Assembly (NCBI RefSeq): GCF_035222375.1
Contig: NW_026946366.1
Coordinates: 62,001-126,000 of the forward strand
From: Podospora pseudocomata
Lineage: Eukaryota > Ascomycota > Sordariomycetes > Sordariales > Podosporaceae
DNA length: 64,000 bases
Direction: 5' to 3'
Numbering within the stretch: position 1 is the stretch's first letter; each line of letters begins with the position of its first letter. The position numbers and the translations under genes are program-made. Below the pieces are notes generated by a model. That model was not told the origin of the DNA. It did no database searches and saw nothing but the letters and a program-made list of their open reading frames with translations. Shown piece by piece: positions 11,463 to 23,868 of this stretch.

Positions 11463-12952
11463 GGAGAACCGTGGGATATAGGGTTGAGTATTCGAGCAAG
11501 ATAGTCGTTTCTTCCTTAGGAATGTGCTGTCGTTGAGTAGGTTCTCTGAAGGTAGGCTGCAGTTCTTGCTTCGCTGGTAAGCTTGCGAGCCGAGGTAGTG
11601 GATTTTCTTTGTTTGGCCTTTTTGTGTCGGCGTCGTCATGGTATTTTACATCATTTTGAGCATACGGCAAGGGTCCCTTTGGCTTTGGAAAGCACATGTC
11701 TGTGTCTGGTGACTACTTACCTACTTATCACGGAAATCTATCTTCAGCTCTCAGGAGGTCCGGACAGCCCCGAGAAGTAGGCGAGTTGCATGCATGTCTT
11801 ACCGTACCACCCACCATCACTCGACAGCCCAGGAAGCATCGTGATTTGATAACATCGCCCGAAAGATACCTAAATCAGCACAACATCAACGGGCTGAGTC
11901 GCGTTTGGACTTTTAGAGCTGATATCCATCCTCTGATAGGCAATACTGTCATATGTGGAAAAATAAGAGGTGGGTTACATCGGTCAGTCCCATGTCAGCA
12001 TGTGCCACATCGGGAGGCCGCAGGTAGGTAGGCACTCATTCTGAAGAAATGCATGACACGGTTGTTCTAAACACAGGGGCACATACGGCGAACATGCACC
12101 ATCCATCTACATGGAATGCCATCTGCCACCATGGCTGGAAAGGGGCGCACACCTTGAAACTTTGACCAACGAGGATGGCCTTTGGGGAATTGCAGTTCCA
12201 TATGATACCCCGGGAAACTTAGCTACTGTTTTGTGTGGTTGTGTAGGGTGTGAAGCGCGCTGTTAGAAGATACGAGGACTTTCTAAGACGATGACTGACT
12301 TGCCAATACCAGTCTAAGAGAAGGCGAAGATTGTTTGTGCCCAGCGTGCTGCGACGGGGTAGGCAGTCCTATCGGAGTACTGATACAAGACGGTCTATTA
12401 GAAATGGACGCCTGCTGTAATAATACCGACCGAAAGAGCTACAGAGGATTGAACAGCAGACTTGCGCTGTTGACGACCCGCAAACGTTGTAGGTGCCTAT
12501 TATTGGTAGAGATATACCAGCCGACTGACGCTGTGGGTAGAATGTCCTTGTGGTTTCACACACCCATGCCATGATCTAAAGGGCTGACATGATCGCGAGT
12601 GTGACAACATCAAGTCAAACCAGGCCAACTCCGTTATCCTCTTCGAGCGGCCAGAGCAAGATCTTTTCATGTATATGATATATCCCTAACCCTGTCTCAC
12701 GTACATATCGTAGGCACTGCCGAAAGGGAATATACCAGCTGTAAGCATTTTGATAAGCGAAGTGGTCTTCATAATGGGTCAGGTGCGCTCCACGCAACCT
12801 CTAAGATCGATCTTTAAAGTCAAGCCAATGATTTCAATTCGATTTGATCAAAACCACGCGGGACGGGGAGCAGGTGGTGATTCGGATAATCATTCGGCCG
12901 AACACCGATCATGCACACCTGCAATCACAATTATAATGGAGGGAAGTAATGT

Positions 12953-13704
12953 GTGAGTAGACATTGTACTAGATCCGATGGCAACGATCGGCTGACCTCG
13001 AGCTGGCGGCGCGGTGAAAGCTCAACTTTCAGAAGAATCTCGGGCTGCGATGGCAGCACACGCTACGTTGCGGTGCTTGTACAAGATGAAAATACAACGG
13101 TAGTCGAGCTAGCAAAGAAGTCATCGCCAGGGCGCAGGATGCGACCAAAGAGTTCAACTCGGCACTGGAAGCAGCCCTGGGACAAGAATCTGCTGGAAAA
13201 TCATCGCACAGCTAAACTCCATCGTTCTCTCCCGGAACCAGGCATTTATCTGTTTCGATGTGTTCGACGAGGGCTGCAGCGCTCAAACTTGAGCAGAGAC
13301 TAATTCAAGCTGCGAGCAGCCTATACATTTTATCCAGAAGAGGGGAGACCGCCTTTTTCGTACGACGAGAACCGGGCATGAATAATTATGTCGCAAAGCG
13401 ATACTCAGATCAGAGCTTGGACTCATGGCCCCGGCCGTACTTCATGGACGGAAATAACCCGCCGGTATACGACAATGGGCGTCGATTTGAAGCATCAGAA
13501 ATCGAGGGATTACTCAAAGATGAGGATTGTGTTGCAGAGAAGGACTATGATGATGGGGAAACCTTGCCATCCGTGGAGGGCAGATCCCAGAAGAATCCTG
13601 ATAGGCTGATGGAAGGTTGGCGAGACCAACGAGGAGGGGAAGCAAGGATGACATGTTGGCCATTTCGAAGCTTGGGTCAAAAAGGACAGCAAAAGAGTAG
13701 GTAA
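12953..13704 (+). other. Unidentified, possibly degraded coding segment
   Basis: Two overlapping open frames (about 12953-13303 and 13258-13704) have a coding look but no recognised family. One frame reads ARAQDATKEFNSALEAALGQ before a stop, and the adjacent frame continues with AQLNSIVLSRNQAFICFDVF, as if a single helical protein had been frameshifted. The second frame ends with an acidic stretch (EIEGLLKDEDCVAEKDYDDG). It may be a decayed host gene or chance; no function is proposed. Confidence 0.2.
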
Positions 13705-13933
13705 ACACGAATTCGTAAGGATCAACATTTTTGGCACGTACCTGCAGTATGTCAACGGCCTACGGCTGGGTATAGGTGTAGGTTATAGGTAAAAGATTGG
13801 ATTGTCCGATAAAGAAGACAGGAAAGGCAAGGGGAAATACACTGCCTACAACGTCCTCTTATGTCTTTTAAATCCTCCCGACTTCCCCTACTAAACAAAG
13901 AAAACATCTACCGCAATTATCCAAACTTCCTCG

Positions 13934-14004
13934 TATCCCTTCCTTGTATCCCTTCCTTGTATCCCTTCGTCGTATCCCTTCCTCATATCCCTTCCTCATA
14001 TCCC
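13934..14004. repeat. 13-bp minisatellite, about 5.5 units
   Basis: TATCCCTTCCTTG-type units start at 13934, 13947, 13960, 13973, 13986 and 13999, with small variants (TCGTCG, TCCTCA). It is a simple tandem repeat in a gene-free region. Confidence 0.9.
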
Positions 14005-15616
14005 ATTTGACTTGCCGCCTCTCAGGTCACTGTAACAATAAAACCTAAACCAAACATCATCCCATAATACAGCAGACAGTGAGACAGTATCTAAACGTTT
14101 AGCTGGACCTTTGCATAGTATTTGTTTGGCATCTCATCGAGTGTTCTCCACAGCAGTATAATGTTTTTTCAGGATATCACCAGGGCAAGATAGGTAGGTA
14201 TATAGGTAGATATGTAAGTCAAGTCTGCCCATTTGGCATCCGCCAATCCGAACAGTCCGATCGTAAGGTAGCTCATTGAACGCACATTAATCGACACACT
14301 GTTATAATGAAAGGGGGGGGTCCTTCGGTTGTAATCAGAGGAGAGCCTCCACTGTTTTCTTTGGAAATGCCACTCACACTACACAACACCTATTCGCTAT
14401 CGCTACCACTTTCGCTGGTAGGGGGAGTAGGATAGGTGCAAGTAATGCACCAAACAGCGTTATCGTAGTAGAGGCTGTTGTTTGGAGTCCCCGCGTGTGG
14501 GCTCGCGGCGTTTCGTCGTCTGTTGCAACGAGTTACTTTGGTTTGCTGGATGAAGTGGCATCGAGAGCAGCACTAGTAGTGCTTGTAGGTACACATGGCT
14601 GTTGAATTGAGAAGCTGGGACAGCTCGAAATTGAGTGCAGAATGGTTCAACTGGCCCGGACAGTGTAGAGGAAGGCAAGAACATAGCCGATATGCCCGCT
14701 TACTGTGCCCGACCATCATTTCTGGTGTTACATTGGCATGGATTATGGTGAAGCCTTCCTACCTCTCTTTTCTGCAGTAGACGCGGCAGCCTTCCCTATG
14801 GCCCTATGGCGCACATCCCGTCGACTGAGGTGGTTACCTAGCACCCTAAGTCTAGCCCTGTGCTGTTCTTAAGGTAGAGAATTTAGAGCCAATGAATTAC
14901 ATGAGCCGACATCCTGCAGATTGTGATAAGCCACCCATAAATATACCGGCCTATCATTCACCAAGAACATACCGAACATGCAAGTAAATTTGAAGTGAGT
15001 TGAGACACGGAGGCAAGGACCGCTTTCCTCCCCCCTCCCGCCATCCGAATCCCATGTGGTCGCCCAGCTAATTCATGTTCCTGGCTCTTAATAATCACCA
15101 CCATGGATGCCAGTTGCAGGCCCAAGTCTCCAGAAAGTGATACATCTCACCGGTACTCTGGCTACGTCGCGAAATCCATACCCCTTGCGGACCTCAATTG
15201 TGGAGAGGAACGATGTTACCGTTCATCTCAGAATCATCCCTGTGTACCAAGTAGGTACCTAGCCAAGATACTTGAGATCCTAGGAAATCTTGGTAAAGGG
15301 TCAGGCAAAGAACTCACAGCAGAGAATGAATGCAGACTCTGTATTTGCCATGGGATTATGTATATACAGTAGAACACCATCAACCACCAACAACCAAATC
15401 CAGCACGCTCCTTTGGGGGAATAGTTTGAAACAACAAGACCAAAAGACAACACAACTCCATCCCAACAAAATTACCAATGACCAACCAACCAAGCCAGCA
15501 GCGAACCCAGAAACCTGAAAGCCGCTCCAGCTACATGCAATCACACAAACCCAACCCGTGTCATCCCATTCATGATGTCAAAAGCACATCCAAGAAACTT
15601 TTATGACTCACACAAT

Positions 15617-16826
15617 TTACAGCTGAGCCAAGAGTACGGCAGCGCCAAAGAAGGCGGCCATGCCAAGAGCAGCACCCTGAGCAGCAGCACCAGCCTCAAC
15701 AGGAGTGTCATCACCGTTGCCGCTGTCAGGGCCAGAGGTAGCAGTAGGCTCGGTAGGAGCACTGGTGGGAACAGTGATGCCAGAGGTGAAGGGGACACCG
15801 CCGGTGCTGCTGGCGCCAGAGAAAGCGGGAGCCTGGGTGGACTCAGCAGGGTTGGGCTCAGCGTCGGTGTTGGAGGGGTTGAGGACACTGTTGACATTAT
15901 TAACACCCATCTTGGTCCGTCATGATCATCGGGGAGACTTACCCATCAATAACATGAATAACCCCATTGGCGCAAAGCACATCAGCCTTCACAACCCTAG
16001 CACTGTTGACAAAAACGCTCCCATCCTCCACCCTAAGCGTAATATCACCCCCCTGGAAAGTAGTCGCTGTAGCCCCGTCCTCAATCTGGCTGGAATAAAC
16101 AGTCTGCCCGACAATGACGTGATACCCCAGAATCCCCGTCAGCTGCTCAACAGTCAGCTCGCTGACCAAGTTCCCAATCGCATCAAACGCCGCGTTGTTG
16201 GGGGCAAACAGGGTAATGTCCCGCGCGTTGGTAAGCGTCTCGGCAACACCAGCCTGCGTCACGGCGCCGACAAGTGCAGTGAGGTTTTGCTCCAGGAGGG
16301 CGGCAGGCAAAGGGGCGGGAATAGTGAGGTAGTTGTCGATGATGTGGATGGTGCCGCCGGTGTAGTTGAAGTTGGCGGATTCAACAGTGCTGAGCTCGCC
16401 GTTTCCAGAAAGGAAGTTCACGCCGCCGTCAGCGGCCTGGACTTGGAGTCTCTGGCCGCCGGTGACGTTGCTGTACGCCGCGAGGTCGAGGATGGTGGGG
16501 AGGAATTGGGTAGGGGAGGAGGTGAGGTTGGAGGCGTAGAAGGTCCCGTTGAGGACGTGGTAGGCGAGGAAGGCGGTGAGGTAGTTGGGGTCGGAGAGGA
16601 GCTCGTTGGCCAGAGGGGTGGCGTTCAGACGGGCGAGGGCCTCGTTGGAGGGGGCGAGGAGGGTGACATCTTGGGCGTTGGCAAAGAGCTCGTAGATGAC
16701 CTCTTCGGACTGGAGGAAGCTGGTGAGGGAGGAGAGAGTAGCCGCGTTCTCGGCGAGGACGTCGGCGAGGGTTTGGGCGTTGGCTGCCGAGGCGAGACCC
16801 AGGAGGGTGAGGGTCTTGAGCTGCAT
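15617..16826 (-). CDS. GPI-anchored fasciclin-domain cell-surface protein
   Basis: Exons are 16826-15943 and 15887-15617 (intron GTAAGT...CAACAG, 55 nt), giving 384 residues. A signal peptide (MQLKTLTLLGLASAANA) is followed by two fasciclin (FAS1) domains. The first includes DVTLLAPSNEALARLN, the second DITLFAPNNAAFDAI, and the second ends in VIDGVLNP, which is formed only after splicing and matches the canonical FAS1 end. A Ser/Thr/Pro-rich stalk and a hydrophobic C-terminal tail (GMAAFFGAAVLLAQL) after Gly/Ala residues indicate a GPI anchor. Such proteins act in adhesion or wall organisation at the cell surface. A 427-codon frame on the opposite strand is a shadow of the biased codon use. 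Confidence 0.9.
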
Positions 16827-18895
16827 ATTGAGTGTGTTTGGCTTGTTGTTTCTGAAAGAGAGAACGAGAGTAAAGAGGAAAGGGGACTCGTCAGGAGTGA
16901 TGGCCCGGTGGCGCTTTTGAACGGTAGAGGCGGATGTAGATTGATAGATGTCTGTCTGACTGCTGGCTGTCCAAAGTGTCTCGAATAATCACGGGGAGAC
17001 CACGAGACTTTAAGCAACGCCGGTTGACGGCGATGCATCCCTCGGTTTCGGCGCATATCCAAAGGCTCTTTCTCATCAGTGCCTGACCGATCTGAACATC
17101 CATCTCCAACCCTTGCTGCATCGACGAGCCGCATAGAACATGAGGCATTCCTGCAGGGGCTCCCAACCCGAATGCGAGTAGTCAGACTCCAACAAAACCT
17201 CCACACCTCTCAAGCCAAGCTTGGCATACCCGTCAATCCACCCCTGACAAAGAACAGCAGAGAGAAAACATACAGAGAATATCGTCACTCTGCAGCGGTC
17301 CGTTGCTTGGCAGCTCTTGACCTGTAGGATGTGAGGCTAGTCGGCACGTTTTGTATCCATCCATTCAAAGGTTCCATCTTCGGTGGAAGACTCAACCCTC
17401 GAAACGAGCATCATGTACAATGTGCCTCCCTGCCGGAATCACGTCAGTCTCAATCCTCGACCGCACATGAGCGAGACGATGGGATATAATACCCTGAAAA
17501 ATTCTGCTAACCCGCCGTGGTATGTAAATAGAACACGCGTCCCTGCGTTGCTCTACAAGTCCCTACTGCCCATCCACATCAGTAGCCAAAACCTTCTCTT
17601 CACAAACTATTCCACCGACTCGGGATCCGGATCCCCCCGGCATCCCGGCCTCGGTCCCAAGCCGACCAAGCCGATCCAGAACCTGGTCTCATCGAATATT
17701 TCTTCCAACTTCGATTGCCATGTCTGAGGCCAAGCGAAAACAACACGGCAAACAAGTTGGTGTTGGAGGAAAAGGAACAACACAGCCCCGATTTCACCAG
17801 ATGGCGACAAGGGTGCAAGTCCCATCTGCGATCGCCAAGCTTCGGATCCGGGGGCAGTCTTGATCGCTGGGCCGCGCGCCGATTCGCCCTGCTGCACGGG
17901 CCCTAACCCTAGCTAAACGGGCGCTAACTTTTTACGCATGTTTAGTGGAGAGCTCACTGTGGGGTATCTGGGAAACATGAACTGACGACCACCTGGGGAA
18001 ACGACACAGCTCAGCTTCAGCAAATTCTCCGAGCATTCCTGTTGGATGGGTTGCTTTGTCAGTCTTGACAAAAGCTCTCAAAGCTCCTTCATAACGGCTG
18101 TGTCATTCACTGACCGAGATTTGCTGGCTCATGAAACTTGCCGTGTTTGGTTATGGATACCAATGAACGACAGCCAAGCCACCCAGGCCGCGTCGCCCAG
18201 TGAATCTTCTCGATGGTGGGGACAACAGTTCGATCGATGCGTTAGCTGACAATTGCTGTCAAACATGTCGTGATTGGGGATGGAGCTTGGCTGTGTTGTA
18301 AAATGGGGAAGACATCTGCTGAAGCCGTGAACACTGGCTACAGCCACCCTGCCGGTGACTGGTGTGCCGGGCATATTGCCGCCAATGAGAGGTGATGAGT
18401 AGCCTGTGTGATATCTCCTGTAATTGATGTAGGCGTATGAGGCTGTGGGTTTGTACTGTAGCTATGCGTTTGGGTAGTATCGTCGATGCTGGCTGCAGGA
18501 GTCAAAGGAAGTGACAGGAGGCGGGTCTGGGAGGTTGGTTGAGCAGATTGCCTCGATAGTAGGACAGATTCAAGCCGCTCAGGTGGCGACGCAGTGAGAA
18601 CCTTAATAGCCAAGTCAAAAGAGAAGGCACGACAGAAGGAAGGCACGGTAAGAGGAAACCACGGCAGACGGAAGGCATGACAGACCAGTACTAGTTGAGG
18701 TCTCACCAGATGAGTATTCCATCCCACTCAGCAAGGCTTGCAGTCGCCCAAACATATCCAATGTCTCTATCTCTAGTCTCCGATCCCAAGCTCGATATAA
18801 ACAACCTTCGAAAAGCACGCCATGCTCACAGAACACAATACACCAACCCACAAACGCCTTCAAACACTCAATGCCATGATAACACCATCAACTAA
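16827..18895. other. Intergenic region between fasciclin and 5-phosphatase genes
   Basis: About 2 kb with no supported gene. Short frames lack start context, splice support or recognisable family. A telomere-like motif CCCTAACCCTAG lies near 17901. Confidence 0.4.
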
Positions 18896-21800
18896 TCACT
18901 CCTCCCTCCGCCTTAAAAACAGCCCGATAAGCGCCCGTTGCTTCTCCTCCAGCGCCTTCCGATCCTTGTCCTTCTCCAACACCGACCCCCGACAAACCAA
19001 CCCCCCAAACACTTCCGCAAACTTCCTCTCCCTAGCCCTGCGCCTGTTGAGAGCCACAACCGCCTGAATTCCCGGCCCCGTCGACCTCCTGAAGCTGAGA
19101 GACTTCCGGCCCAATGCGACTAGGCCCGGGCGAGATGCGGCATCGCTATTCTTGATGGCCTCGAGATCAGCCTTGGTCAGAGGTGCCAGCTCGGCAGCTA
19201 TCCTTGCGAGTGTCGTCGTCAAGAATACAAAGCAGATATTGTGGTTGGGAGTGGTAGCTAGAATGTCGAGGATCGCAGTCTTGTCGTCTTCCGCCGAGGG
19301 GGCATCGACTGCTGTAGCCACTGACTGTGCCAAGGAAGGCAGAGCTGCTTGCTCGATGCGGTTCCACAATGGCGTCGTGATAACCCCGTCGACCAGGCCT
19401 TCGAGGAAGAATAGGAAGGCTTCACTGACTGCCTCCAGGCGTTGAATAGACGGTACTTCGGGAAGGAACACGGAAAGAATTCGCTCGTCTCGGTCGAGGG
19501 CATCGATGACACTGATGACTTGGGCAGTGCGCGTCTCTTTGTCGGTTCCCTGCCAGGTGGCTTCCTCAAAAGGCCAGCCCGGAGCGGTGGGAACTTCACA
19601 GTCGTCCAACATCTGGGCGTCGGCGATGGCTCGCTCGGTAAGTGTCTCCGTAGCTTCCGTAAGCTCGAACAACTCCTTTGGCGCAGCATGGTGCGCTGGT
19701 AAATCGTACGGAATCGCGCCAAATTTCCCATTCTTCTTGGCTAGAGCATTGCAGAACTCCCTGATGCCACCGGTCCTAACCCGGATGAGTTCCTCAACAG
19801 AGCGTCCAATACATGATGGTGCCCAATCGGCATGAACTGGAATGAAGTGATCCCTGCCGTCCATAACACGCAGCACCAGAACCTCATCCAGGGTCGCCTC
19901 GCCTTCGTTGAGCATTTGAGCTTGACGGACGGTATCGATGACGGCCTCTAGATGTGCATTCATCGTCTCGCCAGGCTCCAATGTAACCCTTTTCCCAAGA
20001 TCAACAGGCTCTGAGCCATCGTCACTCTCTTCGGGACGAATAAAGGACGTTGTTAGCCATTCAAAATTCCCAGCAAGGTCTGGGCCCTCCGTTGAAGGCT
20101 TCTCGACGAAGGCAAAGGTAGCTGGTACACTACCGGTATTGGCCAAGGTAAGAGACGATGTCATCTTCTCTAAGAACCTTACTCGTCCGAAATCGATGGC
20201 CAGCTCGGGCCTGTCGGAGAAATTAGACTGGCTGCGCGGGCGAGAACCCTGATAGTCAACGACAATCGTGACTACTGGCCGTCCCTCGTTCTCTGCTCGG
20301 TCAAGCTCGCGCGCAACCTCAGAATGGACCTTGGCTTTGAGATCAGGTACTACAGCGTCGCAATCTAGTGTGAAGATGGAGCTTATAGGCTTGTGGTCTG
20401 ATGAAGTAATTCGCTGATGGGAGGTGTACAGGTCAAGGCGCAATTGCTCACCAGTTTCGCCATTCTGTTCCTCGTCATCGTCGTTCTCGTCGTAAGCATC
20501 GTATGGCGATACCGAAGAGCTGGGCTGGTCGTCACCGTCGTTATCGGGATCGTAAGAAAATAGGACCTGGTCATCATCCGCGGCATTCTCCATGCCCTGG
20601 GCCTTCATTTCTTCGTCCCTCTTCCTTGCTTCATCTTCCTCGCGTATCTTCTTTTCAAAAGCTTCCCTGTCCTCCCGCGTACGATACAGGATGCGGTCAC
20701 ACCAACTTGGAGGGCGTTGCTTTTCGCTAGAGTCGAAGAGGGCGACAGTGCCGACGTCATACTTATAGGATGGTAGGAACCTGATCGGACCCTCCCGCCA
20801 GCCTTCATGGAACACTTTGCGGTCCTTCATCAGCCGTCTAAGCTGGTCGTGGGGCAGTAAGGAGGTGATTGTTGTTTGAAGCGAAGCAGGGTCTTCGCTT
20901 GGGTCTAATGGGAACTCGTCAGGATCGGGAAGGTCGAAAGAATCGTCGTCGGCATTGTTTTCGCCAGACTTCTTCGAGTCCTGTCCGATAGTTTCCTTCC
21001 CGGCTGTGTTGGTCTGGTCCTCATCTTTCGCATCCTCGCTACTGTCAGACAAGTGCTGCACAACTACTCCTTCGCCTTCCAACGAGTCCTCGCGACGTAG
21101 GTTCTTCTTGGAAACATCATATTCTCCCTGGGTATGTAGCATCAACAGGCGGCGAATATCGTCACCGGGTAGATGGTCCAACCGAGAGTTGAGGTCTCCA
21201 AACCAAAATGCAAAATCCTCATCTCCAATCTTCCCCTTCTCGGCCTCGGTGATGCCACCAACAGCAATTGGTTCGAAGCGCGCATATTGAAGGACCTGTT
21301 GTACCTGCCAGATTCGTCGCTCGATGTAAGAGCTTTCAACCCCGCTGGCAAGATGACAGTTGACAAACAACAAGTTGGTGGCCTCGCCGAGAACAATGCG
21401 TGCGCACACTGCTCCTTTGTTGCCGAGGTATCCAAGCGCTCCAGTCGCAACACTAGTAGTGCTAACATTGCTAACAGTGGGAGCAACCTCGGGGGAAGCG
21501 TAGACCAAGAGTAGCATGGCCGCAAGCTGTTCCGTGGCGATGAGCTGGTACCCATCTGGTAAGGCAGCCCCCAAAGCAGCTTTCCACTTGTCCGCGGGGG
21601 TACTGTCTGGCGCATAGATCCATGTCATGTACTGAGAGGGCGCCGTAAGCTCGTTGATCTCCTGAAGTCCGAGGACATAGAGATCAATCTTTTCATGTCC
21701 GTCGCCATTCTTGGGGTTCTTGTTCGTCTCCGTTTGTGTAGCATCCAGCCCCTCTCCGTCCACAAACCACCTGGCAAGATCCTTATCCGTGCCTGGGCAT

Positions 21801-21973
21801 GCGGCCACGTTCCATGTTCCGATCTTGATTCGTACCCGCCGGCGACGTGTGTATTCTGACCGACGAGCGTATACTGCTCTCGACAAGGAGTGCGGGTTAG
21901 TGGAAGTGAGGTCGGCGGGTTCGGATGTCGTGGAATCAGCACGGGCAGCTGGCTCGGCATCCGAGGGCTCCAT
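18896..21973 (-). CDS. OCRL/INPP5B-like inositol polyphosphate 5-phosphatase
   Basis: A single open frame of 1025 residues. The catalytic 5-phosphatase domain (about 45-560) begins KIGTWNVAACPG and includes LGLQEI. The first signature is FWFGDLNSRLD; the second is RPPSWCDRIL, followed by SSDHKPISSIF. An acidic, low-complexity insert rich in D/E (about 280-360) splits the domain. C-terminal to it is an ASH-like beta region (about 560-720) and then a RhoGAP-like helical region (IREFCNALAKKNG onward), the same order as in OCRL and INPP5B. The expected reaction is removal of the 5-phosphate from PI(4,5)P2 and related lipids at endosomal or Golgi membranes. A typical RhoGAP arginine finger is not obvious, so the last domain may only scaffold. 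Core gene, probably unrelated to the receptors nearby. Confidence 0.88.
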   Translation of the reverse strand: MEPSDAEPAARADSTTSEPADLTSTNPHSLSRAVYARRSEYTRRRRVRIKIGTWNVAACPGTDKDLARWFVDGEGLDATQTETNKNPKNGDGHEKIDLYVLGLQEINELTAPSQYMTWIYAPDSTPADKWKAALGAALPDGYQLIATEQLAAMLLLVYASPEVAPTVSNVSTTSVATGALGYLGNKGAVCARIVLGEATNLLFVNCHLASGVESSYIERRIWQVQQVLQYARFEPIAVGGITEAEKGKIGDEDFAFWFGDLNSRLDHLPGDDIRRLLMLHTQGEYDVSKKNLRREDSLEGEGVVVQHLSDSSEDAKDEDQTNTAGKETIGQDSKKSGENNADDDSFDLPDPDEFPLDPSEDPASLQTTITSLLPHDQLRRLMKDRKVFHEGWREGPIRFLPSYKYDVGTVALFDSSEKQRPPSWCDRILYRTREDREAFEKKIREEDEARKRDEEMKAQGMENAADDDQVLFSYDPDNDGDDQPSSSVSPYDAYDENDDDEEQNGETGEQLRLDLYTSHQRITSSDHKPISSIFTLDCDAVVPDLKAKVHSEVARELDRAENEGRPVVTIVVDYQGSRPRSQSNFSDRPELAIDFGRVRFLEKMTSSLTLANTGSVPATFAFVEKPSTEGPDLAGNFEWLTTSFIRPEESDDGSEPVDLGKRVTLEPGETMNAHLEAVIDTVRQAQMLNEGEATLDEVLVLRVMDGRDHFIPVHADWAPSCIGRSVEELIRVRTGGIREFCNALAKKNGKFGAIPYDLPAHHAAPKELFELTEATETLTERAIADAQMLDDCEVPTAPGWPFEEATWQGTDKETRTAQVISVIDALDRDERILSVFLPEVPSIQRLEAVSEAFLFFLEGLVDGVITTPLWNRIEQAALPSLAQSVATAVDAPSAEDDKTAILDILATTPNHNICFVFLTTTLARIAAELAPLTKADLEAIKNSDAASRPGLVALGRKSLSFRRSTGPGIQAVVALNRRRARERKFAEVFGGLVCRGSVLEKDKDRKALEEKQRALIGLFLRRREE

Positions 21974-22803
21974 CGAGAAGGCTAGGTGAGTGTCTCGAGG
22001 GGAAACCGTCTGTCAGTTCAGGCGTACAAAACCACGGAGGTACGTGGATCAATCGACCTCTCTGTTGCTAAATCGCAGGTCGAGGTACAGGCGCGGTTTG
22101 GCTGGCTCACGCATGGAGATTAAGTTTCGAGGGTCTTTAATGACATTCAAGGGTCGAATGCGGGGTGGTTATATATATGGGCGACACAGAAGCTCACAGG
22201 ACAAGCTAGCCCAGCAACGAAACACAAATTTCTATGGGCGCATGGTATGGGCTTCGGAGAAAATATGTCTCAAAGTTGTGTATAGGCGGGAAGTCGTCAA
22301 GGTACTCTAGGTAGGCAAGTAGATGGATAACATGGAACAAAAGACAACACCGGGATCAAAGGCCAGCTCCAGGCAGTTCAGGGACAAGTTGCTGGTTGGT
22401 GGGGCAGTGACGCATTCAAGATGGTTGCATGGCCAAAAAACCCCAACCCTGGAGAGACATTGCCGCGCCAAAAGCCCCACAGCGGGGATACAAGCTTCAG
22501 CTTCGGGCGACCAGCCACACTCCCAGATACAACGAGCCCATCATCACCAACCTGACGCACTGGTCCTTCTTGCGGCCAACACCCTGTCCGGCTTGATTGC
22601 TGGTCACGCCTACCATATTATACTATAAAGAGCATCTTCTCTTGCTCTTTCTCGTGTAACTCAGACAACCCCAGTGTTCGCGACTGTCCTTCGTCCGATC
22701 TTGACACCCGTCGTCCGATCCTGTACGTTCCCGAGGCCCGCGGTGGCACCTGCATTATCCACCTTCGAACTTGTACGAGTTTTTGTGTTTGCAGTCTTCC
22801 GAT
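21974..22803. other. Divergent promoter region of the 5-phosphatase and dcp1 genes
   Basis: About 830 bp between two divergent start codons. No further gene is seen; it presumably holds both promoters and 5' leaders. A pyrimidine-rich stretch precedes the dcp1 start. Confidence 0.4.
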
Positions 22804-23538
22804 ATGAGCAAGGCTACACCCCGAAAGGCGCGTCACCGCCAGCACCCAAGCAACAGTGGTCCCCGACAGCAAGTCCATGCCTCCGACTACGAATCCGACA
22901 CAGCATACTACATGGAGAATCGCAACATGGCTCCCCAAGCCCCGTCTAAGACACGGTCCGATATGGAGGTCAACCTGACAGTCCTCCGCCGATATGACCC
23001 TACAATCAAGTCGGTGCTCACCATCGCTGCCAACGCTGTCATCTACACCATCGGACAGGCCTCTGCTGGGTGGGAGAAACACGGAGTCGAAGGCACACTG
23101 TTCGTTTGCGAGCAAGAACCCCGTGCCGATTCTAGTGGCCAACATCTGCCACAGTACTGCATCTTCATCCTCAACCGCCGGGGCATGAACAACTTTGTCG
23201 TCGACCTCGCAAGGATTAGCAACTGTGAGGTCGTGGAGGAGCTCATTGTCTTTCAGCTGGAGGATGGCTATACGATCGATAGCAACGAGACGGAAGAAGG
23301 CGCCCAAAAGGCTATTGGCATCTGGATGCACGAGGACGAGACTCGACCACGGAGCGCGAACTTTACCACCATCATGGGCGCCTGGCAGGAGGCTCGCACC
23401 GCGGGCTCGGCTTATTTGCCCACCGACGATGAAGGCCAGGGCGCTCCGGTCGCGGTGGCCGAGACACCAGCGCCACAGAATGTTGGGTTTGTTCCTGGGC
23501 AACAGATCAATATCAACGACCTGTTTGCGAATAAGTGA
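22804..23538 (+). CDS. dcp1: mRNA-decapping factor Dcp1
   Basis: A single-exon frame of 244 residues from the ATG at 22804 (MSKATPRKAR). After a basic, disordered N terminus (about 1-55) the Dcp1 EVH1-like fold begins with the family signature LTVLRRYDPTIKSVLTIAAN, followed by VIYTI, WEKHGVEGTLFVCEQ, YCIFILNRRGMNNFVVDL and YTIDSNETEEGAQKAIGIWM. The C terminus ends in the hydrophilic QQININDLFANK. Dcp1 binds and activates the Dcp2 cap-hydrolysing enzyme in cytoplasmic mRNA decay. Housekeeping gene, divergently paired with the 5-phosphatase. Confidence 0.93.
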   Translation: MSKATPRKARHRQHPSNSGPRQQVHASDYESDTAYYMENRNMAPQAPSKTRSDMEVNLTVLRRYDPTIKSVLTIAANAVIYTIGQASAGWEKHGVEGTLFVCEQEPRADSSGQHLPQYCIFILNRRGMNNFVVDLARISNCEVVEELIVFQLEDGYTIDSNETEEGAQKAIGIWMHEDETRPRSANFTTIMGAWQEARTAGSAYLPTDDEGQGAPVAVAETPAPQNVGFVPGQQININDLFANK

Positions 23539-23868
23539 AGGGTATGGACAGGCATTCTGCCTAGGCTGGGTCTGGGGCATTAGAAGCGTGGGGACGTTAG
23601 ATGCTGCTACAGCGATCTGGCATGGATTATGGAAACACATGCATGGTTAGGCGTTCAGGTCATACGGTATACAGGACGGTAGCGACTATCAATACGGATA
23701 TCATATTAGGCACGGTGCGTTTACCGTGTCATGTGGCCTTTTGACACTGTGCTTTGCTTCACGGACTTGGCCTTCCACACTTCTTGGCCGTTCATGCTTT
23801 CTTTCCCCAAACATCTACAGCGCCACAAAAGCTGTTCATTTCCAGCAAGACAATTCTTGATTCTTAAC

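Larger units (their letters stand above)
11463..15616. other. Gene-poor interval of about 4.1 kb
   Basis: No gene is recognised with confidence. It contains the unidentified open frames at 12953-13704 and a 13-bp minisatellite at 13934-14004. The remainder shows many stops in all frames. Confidence 0.5.

Noticed and set aside
15705-16988. 427-codon frame opposite the fasciclin gene
   Set aside because: It lies antisense to a gene with signal peptide, FAS1 motifs and GPI tail; the composition (V/G/E-rich) is the mirror of biased codons.
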